From contig JADCFN010000003.1 of assembly GCA_020249505.1 (NCBI GenBank), positions 186,001-250,000 on the forward strand: DNA of 64,000 nucleotides. Reading direction: 5' to 3'. Origin of the DNA: Roseomonas sp. GTDB taxonomy: Bacteria > Pseudomonadota > Alphaproteobacteria > Acetobacterales > Acetobacteraceae. Positions 31,958-39,796 of the stretch are shown here, piece after piece. How positions within the stretch are numbered: the stretch's first letter is position 1; each line of letters opens with the position of its first letter. Below the pieces are notes generated by a model. It had not been told where the DNA came from. It saw nothing but the letters and a program-made list of their open reading frames with translations, and made no database searches. The translations under genes and the position numbers were made by a program.

Positions 31958-32254
31958 TCAGAGCCCAAGTTCGGCCTTCAACTGCTTCACGCGCTGAGCA
32001 AGCCTGTTGATTTTCCGCTCCCGGGCTGGACTCACATTATCCTCGTCGCTGGATAGCTGGCGCAGGGCAGCCACCTCCGATTCGGCTCGCGCAAGCTCGG
32101 CGACCTTGTTCTGATCCATGCTCTGGGCTCCCCCGTGGCCGGGCTTGTGCCGCGCGACTGCCGCCAGCTTCTCGCGGAACGCGGCCTCGGACTCGTCTGC
32201 GCCGATGTCACGGGCGACCTCCTCGAACCTATCACTCTGTTCCGCCGGTGTCAT
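31958..32254 (-). CDS. Small hypothetical protein, C-terminal coiled-coil-like
   Basis: MTPAEQSDRFEEVARDIGADESEAAFREKLAAVARHKP...KINRLAQRVKQLKAELGL; overlaps the 3' end of the PIN gene. Confidence 0.65.
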   Translation of the reverse strand: MTPAEQSDRFEEVARDIGADESEAAFREKLAAVARHKPGHGGAQSMDQNKVAELARAESEVAALRQLSSDEDNVSPARERKINRLAQRVKQLKAELGL

Positions 32255-32762
32255 TATCGCTCCCTTCAAACAACGGCCCTATAGGCACACTCTGCGAAGG
32301 TCGACATATCTTTAACAGGTTGCCATCACCCCCGATGATTGTATTGTCTAAAGCAAGAATCTTGTCATCAAACGTGTGCAACTCAGATACTCTTGCTCTC
32401 TGCGCGGACGCCAGATGAACAGCATCGGGGGGCTTGAGCCTCACTAGGCCTGTGGCTTGCATAGACTGCGCCCTTCGTCCAATAGCAAGGTCGACCGGCA
32501 CGATCAAAATATAGCTTTTCTCGAAAAAAGCGGGTAGGTTATCAATTGGGCTAGAAACGACCTTTGGGCTTCTGCAGACCTCAGCAAGGGTAAATGCCGA
32601 TGTCACAATTTCATATTTCCCACTCTGAGCCCCCTCAAGAATATTGAGGCACATGCTATAACGGTTTTCCATCCCGCCGTCCTTAACGGGGACGGCCTTC
32701 TCTTCTGCGATGAATGCGATCCATGCGCAGGAGTCCCAGTAGACGCGCCGCGCCTTAGCCAT
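32232..32762 (-). CDS. PIN-domain protein (VapC-like toxin candidate)
   Basis: VYWDSCAWIAFI...SAFTLAEVCR...LKPPDAVHLASAQRARVSELHTFDDKIL: spacing of acidic residues as in PIN nucleases. Confidence 0.82.
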   Translation of the reverse strand: MAKARRVYWDSCAWIAFIAEEKAVPVKDGGMENRYSMCLNILEGAQSGKYEIVTSAFTLAEVCRSPKVVSSPIDNLPAFFEKSYILIVPVDLAIGRRAQSMQATGLVRLKPPDAVHLASAQRARVSELHTFDDKILALDNTIIGGDGNLLKICRPSQSVPIGPLFEGSDNDTGGTE

Positions 32763-33615
32763 CGCTTCTCAGCGCCTCCAAATACTCAGATGCTTCCAAG
32801 CCATTGGTGAAGCCGGGCGATACAATAGCCGCGAAGCTAGGCAACTCACTGTCATCTGCAAACACATGAACCCCGTCTACCTCGACGGAACCAATGTCTT
32901 CCAAATCCTTATAGTTAACAACCCCGTAGACGGTGATTCGCATACCCTTCAAGACTTCGCCGATTTCATAGTGACCAATTCTGTCTAGTGCGCTGCCAAC
33001 GGCAATACACTTGACCATTTGCCCGTCCAGCCGGGATCGAAGCCACAACACTGGCCGCTGGTACCCGTCGAGTTCTACCCGCGTTATCGTGCCTTCAATA
33101 GAACCGAGTTCTTTATGTGGAACTGGCTGCGGTGCGCGAAACATTTGGATAGCAGAAATAGAAGTGCCGACGGTCTGTTTAGTAATTTCAATTGGCGGTG
33201 CTGCTACATAATTGGAGAAGTCTATGGCAGTTTGGGCTAAGCCATTGGTAATTCGGTCATAAACCTTCTCAACCTTTTCAACAAGCGCATCGGAGAAATA
33301 CGCCGGGCGACCCCGTCCCGTAGACAGTGCCTGAAAACCCTGCGCAGCGGAAGTCACGACCTGTTCAGCCCTGCGATCAATATTCATCGCGTGAGATTTG
33401 GGAAACGGAGTAATTTCAAAAGACAATGGGGAATTGCGAGTCACGTTCGTGACGCGCCAGACGATTTCCTTCTTTCCATCGTCCGCCATAGCCTCTTCGA
33501 CACCCTTCAGCACCCCAACGAAATCTTGGATCTGAGCCAGCAGGTCTTCGACCGTGGGAGCGTCTTCGCCGTCCACGTCATTGCCTTTGACCGTAATCCT
33601 AATGGGTTTTGCCAA
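32755..33615 (-). CDS. Hypothetical protein, 286 aa, 8-nt overlap with the downstream PIN gene
   Basis: Clean ORF MAKPIRITVKGNDVDGEDAPTVEDLLAQIQDFVGVLKGVEEAM...; stop overlaps start of PIN ORF. Confidence 0.75.
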   Translation of the reverse strand: MAKPIRITVKGNDVDGEDAPTVEDLLAQIQDFVGVLKGVEEAMADDGKKEIVWRVTNVTRNSPLSFEITPFPKSHAMNIDRRAEQVVTSAAQGFQALSTGRGRPAYFSDALVEKVEKVYDRITNGLAQTAIDFSNYVAAPPIEITKQTVGTSISAIQMFRAPQPVPHKELGSIEGTITRVELDGYQRPVLWLRSRLDGQMVKCIAVGSALDRIGHYEIGEVLKGMRITVYGVVNYKDLEDIGSVEVDGVHVFADDSELPSFAAIVSPGFTNGLEASEYLEALRSDG

Positions 33616-33728
33616 CTTCAGCGCCTCCGGCGCAGATTCTACAATCCGAACGAGCCCCGGTAAAGCAGTCTTTTCCCTGCCCCCCCGTTAAGTGCCAGAC
33701 CGGCGTGGGCCGCGTCGCTCGGCCCCAC

Positions 33729-34000
33729 CCATCCGATGGCTTTAGCGAAAGCCGTACACCGCATACCCTGCTTGCAACGGCAGAGAGCGGGCATGGGGTC
33801 ACCATCATTCCGTCGCCCCCTCGAACCGACCGATACCAGCTGCAGGTTGTCGCGCTCACTTATCAAGGCGATGCGCTACCAGAACGTGCAGCGATCTATT
33901 GGGACAGGGGCAGACCTTTGCCGCGCTATGCGGTGGCCTTCTGCGGCATGTTCGGCGCGTGTTTGCAGTGGGTCTTCTCGATATCACGCCCGAACAAGGC
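33729..34000 (+). pseudogene. Remnant of a LysR-type regulator C-terminal domain
   Basis: Frame reads DGFSESRTPHTLLATAESGHGVTIIPSPPRTDRYQLQVVALTYQGDALPERAAIYWDRGRPLPRYAVAFCGMFGACLQWVFSISRP, resembling a LysR effector-domain C-terminus with no HTH upstream. Confidence 0.55.
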
Positions 34001-34113
34001 AGACAGATCACTGCAGCGAGGAAGCCGTTTGCCAGGGAAAAGGAAAGATGCGTCGCAGGCGCGATTATCTTGCACGGCTTTGACGCTCATCACCTGATAA
34101 AAAGCTCCGCAAA

Positions 34114-34200
34114 GTCCGCCGGAAGTTCTGCCAAACAGATGGGGATTTCGACCAGATCGAGACGCTTTATGGCATTGGGTATCGCTATAAGGAGAATTGA
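34114..34200 (+). pseudogene. Truncated duplicate of the chvI 3' end
   Basis: In frame: [29 protein letters not shown], matching the ChvI C-terminus [30 protein letters not shown]. Confidence 0.88.
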
Positions 34201-34223
34201 GGCGCGACATCGCCGCGCCTTTT
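34201..34223 (+). terminator. Putative intrinsic terminator after the distal chvI 3' copy
   Basis: GGCGCG-ACATCGC-CGCGCC-TTTT directly after the duplicated stop codon; convergent with apaG. Confidence 0.6.
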
Positions 34224-34224
34224 C

Positions 34225-34638
34225 CTAATGCAACCGCGCCGAAGGCAGATGCGGGCTGTCCAGGCTGAAATCGGGAATGGCGACATCAAACGCCTCACCC
34301 GTTTCGCGCACCACCATGTGATAGGCGCCGCGCATGAAGCCCGATGGTGTGCCTAAAGGCGTGCCAGAGGTATATTCAAACCGCCCGCCCGGTTCCAGGA
34401 TGGGCTGTTCACCGACCACGCCCGCCCCTTGCACCTGTTGTGTGCGCCCGGTGCCATCCATGATCTGCCAGGTGCGGCGGATAAGCTGCACCGTTTCTGG
34501 GCCCAGATTGGCGATTTCCACCTGATAGGCCCAGACGAATTGAGCGCTCTCAGGCATGGATTGCTCAGCCAGATAAAAGGCGCGCACCGCCACCCTTATC
34601 CCCCGCGTCGTCGCGATGAATGAATCACCTTTAGTCAT
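34225..34638 (-). CDS. apaG: Co2+/Mg2+ efflux protein ApaG
   Basis: FVWAYQVEIANLGPETVQLIRRTWQIMDGTGRTQQVQGAGVVGEQPILEPGGRFEYTSGTPLGTPSGFMRGAYHM. Confidence 0.95.
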   Translation of the reverse strand: MTKGDSFIATTRGIRVAVRAFYLAEQSMPESAQFVWAYQVEIANLGPETVQLIRRTWQIMDGTGRTQQVQGAGVVGEQPILEPGGRFEYTSGTPLGTPSGFMRGAYHMVVRETGEAFDVAIPDFSLDSPHLPSARLH

Positions 34639-34707
34639 TTTTGCCTTCCTCGCCGCCAATTCAGCACAGCAATCGGGCTCTTTGTAAAGTTTTTTATGAG
34701 CTTGCCC

Positions 34708-35910
34708 TCATGAAGCCGCAGCATCCAATGCTTCGGCCAAATCGTCAATCAGGTCGGCCACATCCTCAAGCCCCACGGAAAGCCGCACCGTGCCATCGGT
34801 AATGCCAAGCTTGGCGCGTTCCTCAGCACCCACCCGCATATGGGTGGTGGTGGCGGGGTGGGTCGCCATGGATTTCGCATCGCCCAGGTTATTGGCGATA
34901 TCAATCAGCTTCAGCGCATCCATGAAGCGGAAGCAGGCTTCCTTGCCGCCCTTGATGTCGAAACTCACCAAGGTGCCGCCGGCCGACATTTGCGCCATGG
35001 CGAGCTTCTGCTGCGGATGATCCGCGCGGAAGGGATAGAGCACGCGCGCAACCTCCGCCCGTTCCGCCAGCATATCGGCAATGGCGGAAGCGCTGCGGCA
35101 CATGGCGGGGATGCGCAGATGCAGCGTCTCCAACCCCTTCAGGATCACCCAGGCATTGAAGGCGCTGATGGAAGGGCCAGTATTGCGGATGAAGGGCTGC
35201 AAAACCTCATCCACCCATTTCTTCGATCCCATAACGCAGCCGCCCAGCACGCGGCCCTGCCCGTCAAAATGCTTGGTCGCGGAATAAACAACGATATCCG
35301 CGCCGAAGCTCATGGGCTTTTGCAGCAAGGGGGTGGCGAAGACATTATCCACCACCACCAAAGCGCCAGCCTGATGCGCCAGATCACACACGGCGCGGAG
35401 ATCCACAATTTCCAGCATGGGGTTGGAGGGCGTTTCCAGCAGCACCATGGTTGCCGGGCGCGACAGGGCCGCGCGCCATTGCGCCAGATCACTGCCATCC
35501 ACGAATTCGGTTTCCACGCCATAGCGCGGCAGCAGGGTTGAGACGATCCAATGGCAGGAACCAAACAGCGCGCGGGAAGCCACCACGCGGTCGCCGGCTT
35601 TCAGATGGGACAACATCGCCGAATGCACCGCCGCCATGCCGGTCGCCGTCGCGCGGCAGGCTTCCGCCCCTTCCAGGGCCGCCAAGCGCGCTTCCAACAT
35701 GCTGACGGTCGGGTTGCCGAAGCGCGAATATTGGTAATGCACTTCCGTGCCGGCGAAAGTCGCCTCCGCCTGGGCCGCGCTGTCATAGACAAAGCCCGAG
35801 GTCAAATACATCGCTTCCGCCAGCTCATCGAAGTTGGAGCGCATGAGCCCGCCGCGGACAAGCTGCGTCGCGGGGCGAAGGGGGCGGGTAGGGCGAGATT
35901 TTTTCGGCAC
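34708..35910 (-). CDS. metZ: O-succinylhomoserine sulfhydrylase (GTG start)
   Basis: PATQLVRGGLMRSNFDELAEAMYLTSGFVYDSAAQAEATF; PLP site YSATKHFDGQGRVLGG; probable SAM-responsive leader upstream. Confidence 0.92.
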   Translation of the reverse strand: MPKKSRPTRPLRPATQLVRGGLMRSNFDELAEAMYLTSGFVYDSAAQAEATFAGTEVHYQYSRFGNPTVSMLEARLAALEGAEACRATATGMAAVHSAMLSHLKAGDRVVASRALFGSCHWIVSTLLPRYGVETEFVDGSDLAQWRAALSRPATMVLLETPSNPMLEIVDLRAVCDLAHQAGALVVVDNVFATPLLQKPMSFGADIVVYSATKHFDGQGRVLGGCVMGSKKWVDEVLQPFIRNTGPSISAFNAWVILKGLETLHLRIPAMCRSASAIADMLAERAEVARVLYPFRADHPQQKLAMAQMSAGGTLVSFDIKGGKEACFRFMDALKLIDIANNLGDAKSMATHPATTTHMRVGAEERAKLGITDGTVRLSVGLEDVADLIDDLAEALDAAAS

Positions 35911-35922
35911 GGCTGGAACCTC

Positions 35923-35964
35923 TCACACAATGATGGCGTCCAGCCCCTGCCGGGAACGAGGCAT
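35923..35964 (-). CDS. Possible 13-aa leader ORF (MPRSRQGLDAIIV) upstream of and in frame with metZ
   Basis: ATG CCT CGT TCC CGG CAG GGG CTG GAC GCC ATC ATT GTG TGA; stop lies 4 codons before the metZ GTG. Confidence 0.35.
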   Translation of the reverse strand: MPRSRQGLDAIIV

Positions 35965-35967
35965 GAT

Positions 35968-36061
35968 AACCCCGCGGCCCTTTAGCGCGTTTGTTTTCGC
36001 GGATGTCGCCACCCACGCCCTTTCGGAACCTCGCCGCAAGAAGACCGGACAAATCGCGAGG
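35968..36061 (-). promoter_or_regulatory. Putative SAM-II-type riboswitch upstream of metZ
   Basis: Minus strand CCTCGC-GATTTGTCCGGTCTTCTTGCG-GCGAGG...AAAACAAACGCGCTAAAGGGCCGCGGGG: P1 (36056-36061/36029-36034), GATTTG...CTTGCgGC core and conserved AAAC..GCTAAA tail; metZ is a typical target. Confidence 0.72.
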
Positions 36062-36178
36062 ATCAGTTTCGCAACCGATAATTGAGTCATAAGGCGTGAT
36101 GCGCCCGCAGGTCAAGAATGCAGGATGGCTTGCATCGCAGCCGCGCCCATGGGTTCATCCGATCCGGAGGAAATCATC

Positions 36179-37234
36179 ATGGCCAATACCCGCGTCACCC
36201 TGATTGTCGGCGCCAGCGGCGCGGCTGCCAGCCGCGTGATGGAAGCCGCGCAAGGCGATCCTGGCTTCACGCCGATTGGCCTGACCAGGCGAGACCCTGG
36301 CATGGGCATTCCCTGGATCACCGCCGATCTCTGGGATGGGCCGGCGCTGACGCGCGCCATCGCCGCGCGGCCGGATATTAGCCATATTGTCTATGCGTCC
36401 CGCGCGCCGCATGGCGAAACCGGCGTTGAAGATGTGCCCGGCAATGTCACCATGCTGCGCAATCTGCTGGATGCGGCGGAGGCATCGCTACCGCGCTTTC
36501 AGCATCTGCACATGATCCATGGCGGGAAATGGTACGGGCTGCATATCGGCCCGTTCCGCACCCCGGCGCGGGAAGATGACCCACGGCATTTGCCGCCCAA
36601 TTTTTATTACGACCAGCAGGATATGGTGGCCGAACGCCAGCGCGGCAAAGCCTGGTCCTGGTCCGCGAGCCGGCCCAATTTCGTGCTGGATGTCGCACCT
36701 GGCCGGGCGCGCAACATGGTCTCGACCCTTGGCGCCTATGCCGCGATCTGCCGCGAATTGGGCGTGCCTTTCGATTTTCCCGGCAAGCCCGGCGCCTTCA
36801 CGGCGCTGCATGAGGTCTCGGACGCCAACTTGCTGGCTGAGGCCATTTTGTGGATGCTGGGCGAACCCCGCGCCGCCAATTGTGCCTTTAATGTCACGAA
36901 TGGCGATGCCTTCCGCTGGTGCGACATGTGGCCCCATCTGGCCGGGTTGTTCGGTGTGGCGGCGGGCGGGGCGCGCACCATGTCCATGGCGCGTTGGATG
37001 GCCGACAAAGCGCCGGTTTGGGAGCGCATACGTGACCGCCACGGCCTGATCCTGCCGATTGAACAAGTGGCTAGCTGGGAATTCGCGGATTTCGCGCTGA
37101 ACATGGATTACGATGTGCTGGCTTCCATGACCGCGGCGCGGCAGGCGGGCTTTACCGGTTTCCGGGATAGCTGGGCCATGTTCGCCGACCAGATCGAAGG
37201 CTATCGCGCGGCCCGGGTGCTGCCGCCGCGCTGA
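36179..37234 (+). CDS. NAD-dependent epimerase/SDR family protein (PRISE-like)
   Basis: TLIVGASGAAASRVMEAAQGD...; HLHMIHGGKWYGLHIGPFRTPAREDDPRHLPPNFYYDQQDMV. Confidence 0.85.
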   Translation: MANTRVTLIVGASGAAASRVMEAAQGDPGFTPIGLTRRDPGMGIPWITADLWDGPALTRAIAARPDISHIVYASRAPHGETGVEDVPGNVTMLRNLLDAAEASLPRFQHLHMIHGGKWYGLHIGPFRTPAREDDPRHLPPNFYYDQQDMVAERQRGKAWSWSASRPNFVLDVAPGRARNMVSTLGAYAAICRELGVPFDFPGKPGAFTALHEVSDANLLAEAILWMLGEPRAANCAFNVTNGDAFRWCDMWPHLAGLFGVAAGGARTMSMARWMADKAPVWERIRDRHGLILPIEQVASWEFADFALNMDYDVLASMTAARQAGFTGFRDSWAMFADQIEGYRAARVLPPR

Positions 37235-37373
37235 AAATAAAGGGGGGTTGTGGCCCCTTCCTGCCTTGACCCTGCCACACCCCCCTGCAATACGCCCCCC
37301 GCCCAGGGTGTTCCGGGGCAGAGCATCGTCGGGCTAAACCGGCGAATCCCGCGACAAGAGGCCGAACCACGCC

Positions 37374-38561
37374 ATGCGCGATACGGGCGAATATCTTTTC
37401 ACTTCGGAATCCGTTTCCGAAGGCCATCCGGACAAGGTGGCGGACCGCATTTCCGATACGGTGCTGGACGCATTCCTGACCGCCGATCCCTATGCCCGCG
37501 TCGCTTGCGAAACGCTGGTCACCACCAATCGCGTGGTGCTGGCGGGCGAAGTGCGCGGCCCCGCTGAAATCACGCCGGAATATCTGATCCATCTGGCACG
37601 GCTCGCGATCCATGACATTGGGTATGAGCAGGAAGGCTTTCATTGGCAGCATGCCGATATCGCCTGCCATTTGCATGCCCAGTCGGCGCATATCGCCCAG
37701 GGCGTGGATGCCGCCGGCAATAAGGATGAAGGCGCGGGCGACCAGGGCATCATGTTCGGTTATGCGTGCCGCGAAACGCCGGAACTCATGCCGGCGCCGC
37801 TGTATTACGCGCATGAAATTCTGCGCCATGTCAGCACACTCCGCCGCGCCAAGGATAAAGCCGTGGCCGGGCTGCTGCCGGATGCGAAAAGCCAGGTGAC
37901 GTTGCGTTATGTGGATGGCAAGCCGGTTGGCGCGACCTCCATCGTTGTCTCCACCCAGCATGAGGAATCGCTGGAACAGGCAGACATCAAGCGCCTGCTG
38001 CGCCCGATTGTGGAATCCGTACTGCCCAAGGGCTGGATGTGCCCGGATAGCGAATTCTACGTGAATCCCACCGGCACCTTCATCATTGGCGGCCCGGATG
38101 GCGATTGCGGCCTGACCGGGCGCAAGATCATCGTGGATACCTATGGCGGCGCGGCGCCCCATGGTGGTGGCGCATTCTCCGGCAAGGACCCGACGAAGGT
38201 GGACCGTTCCGCTGCCTATGCCGCGCGTTATGTCGCGAAGAATGTCGTCGCGTCTGGCCTTGCGGATAAGTGCACCATCCAGGTCAGCTACGCGATTGGC
38301 GTTTCCAAGCCTCTGTCGGTCTATTTCGACCTGCATGGCACGGGCAAGGATGTGGATGAGGCGAAGTTGGCGAAGGTGATTGACGGCATGGTCAATCTCT
38401 CCCCGCGCGGCATTCGTGAGCATCTGAAGCTGAACCGCCCGATCTATGTGCCGACCAGCGCCTATGGCCATTTCGGCCGCGTGCCGGATACCGCCAGGGG
38501 CACCTTCACCTGGGAAATGACCGATCTGGCGGATGAGCTGCGGCGCGCTTTCGGGCGTTGA
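37374..38561 (+). CDS. metK: S-adenosylmethionine synthetase
   Basis: [58 protein letters not shown]. Confidence 0.98.
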   Translation: MRDTGEYLFTSESVSEGHPDKVADRISDTVLDAFLTADPYARVACETLVTTNRVVLAGEVRGPAEITPEYLIHLARLAIHDIGYEQEGFHWQHADIACHLHAQSAHIAQGVDAAGNKDEGAGDQGIMFGYACRETPELMPAPLYYAHEILRHVSTLRRAKDKAVAGLLPDAKSQVTLRYVDGKPVGATSIVVSTQHEESLEQADIKRLLRPIVESVLPKGWMCPDSEFYVNPTGTFIIGGPDGDCGLTGRKIIVDTYGGAAPHGGGAFSGKDPTKVDRSAAYAARYVAKNVVASGLADKCTIQVSYAIGVSKPLSVYFDLHGTGKDVDEAKLAKVIDGMVNLSPRGIREHLKLNRPIYVPTSAYGHFGRVPDTARGTFTWEMTDLADELRRAFGR

Positions 38562-38584
38562 GGCGCTGATCGGATGAGCTTCGG

Positions 38585-38618
38585 GGCGGCGGGTGAGAGC
38601 CTGCCGCCTTTTTCTTTT
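38585..38618 (+). terminator. Intrinsic terminator downstream of metK
   Basis: GGCGGCGGG-TGAGAG-CCTGCCGCC-TTTTTCTTTT. Confidence 0.8.
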
Positions 38619-38629
38619 CAGGGCAGTGC

Positions 38630-39340
38630 ATGACGGCTGATCGTCCCCCCTTGGCTGATGGTGTGCCTGACCGGCTCTATGGCCGGCGTCGCGGCCATCC
38701 CTTGCGTCCGCGCCAGCAGCGTCTGTTGGAAGAAACCCTGCCACGCCTTCGACTAACCCAGGCACAAGCGGCTGATCCGCGTGCAGCCTTTGGGATGGGT
38801 GATGTGCCGGTCTGGCTGGAAGTGGGGTTTGGTGGGGGCGAACACACGTTCGATCAAATCGCGGCGCATCCTGAGGTTGCCTATATCGCCTCAGAAGTAT
38901 TCGAGAACGGGCTTTGCGCTTTGCTCACGCGGCTCGTGCCGGAAGGGTCGGAAGCAACCGGCGCTTTGCCGCGCAATTTAAGGCTCTGGCCGCAGGATGC
39001 GCGGCATTTGCTGCGCGCTTTGCCGGAAGCCAGTCTGGATCGCCTGTTCCTGATGTTCCCCGACCCCTGGCCCAAGGCGCGGCACGCCAAAAGGCGCTTT
39101 GTGCATCCGGAATTGCTGCCCATGGTGGCGCGCGCCATGAAGCCAGGCGGGGTTTGGCGCATCGCCTCTGACGATCCGACCTATCAGGCCTGGGTGAGGG
39201 ACTGCATGGGCGCGCAGAATTTCTTCGCCTTGAAAAGCCTTGCCGAGGTGCGTCCCGCCGGCTGGCCACCAACGCGCTATGAAGCCAAGGCGCTGCGCGA
39301 GGGCCGCCAACCGCTTTATTGGGAATGGGTCAGGCGCTGA
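38630..39340 (+). CDS. trmB: tRNA (guanine-N7)-methyltransferase
   Basis: LYGRRRGHPLRPRQQRLLEETLPRL; WLEVGFGGGEH; LMFPDPWPKARHAKRRFVHPELL. Confidence 0.96.
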   Translation: MTADRPPLADGVPDRLYGRRRGHPLRPRQQRLLEETLPRLRLTQAQAADPRAAFGMGDVPVWLEVGFGGGEHTFDQIAAHPEVAYIASEVFENGLCALLTRLVPEGSEATGALPRNLRLWPQDARHLLRALPEASLDRLFLMFPDPWPKARHAKRRFVHPELLPMVARAMKPGGVWRIASDDPTYQAWVRDCMGAQNFFALKSLAEVRPAGWPPTRYEAKALREGRQPLYWEWVRR

Positions 39341-39379
39341 TGTAATGGGTTGGGTTGGCGCAGGCCGCCGATATGCTCC

Positions 39380-39712
39380 TCACCCAACACCCAATAATTC
39401 CACCTCAAAAATCAGCGTCGCATTGGGCGGAATGACGCCACCTGCGCCGCGCGCGCCATAGCCAAGCTCCGGCGGGATAATCAGCGTGCGCTGCCCGCCC
39501 ACCTTCATCCCCGCAAAACCCTGATCCCAGCCGCCAATGACATGGCCAGCGCCGAGCATGAATGAAAAAGGCTCAGCCCGGTCGCGAGAACTATCAAATT
39601 TGCGGCCCTTGTTTTCGGGTGCGGCGCCATCAAACAGCCAGCCCGTGTAATGCACCGTGATATGCTGCCCTGGTGTGGCTTCGGCCCCGGTGCCGAGTTT
39701 CGTGTCAATCAT
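39380..39712 (-). CDS. FKBP-type peptidyl-prolyl cis-trans isomerase
   Basis: [73 protein letters not shown]. Confidence 0.95.
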   Translation of the reverse strand: MIDTKLGTGAEATPGQHITVHYTGWLFDGAAPENKGRKFDSSRDRAEPFSFMLGAGHVIGGWDQGFAGMKVGGQRTLIIPPELGYGARGAGGVIPPNATLIFEVELLGVG

Positions 39713-39796
39713 GGTTTTCTCCTGTTCATCGTCTCACAAAAAGCAAGGCCCGGAAGCCGAAGCCTCCGGGCCTGATAACCAGTGTCGAAAGGCGGT

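Noticed and set aside
31904-34137. Integrase or transposase in the insertion
   Set aside because: Looked for tyrosine/serine recombinase or DDE motifs in all listed ORFs; none seen.
37235-37373. Possible SAM/SAH-type riboswitch upstream of metK
   Set aside because: Contains GGGCTAAACC and a GTCGGG/TCCCGCGAC pairing, but I could not match the conserved core of SAM-II, SAM-V or SAM/SAH riboswitches.
37152-38765. 537-aa minus-strand ORF opposite metK
   Set aside because: Antisense shadow of metK; composition not protein-like for a real gene.
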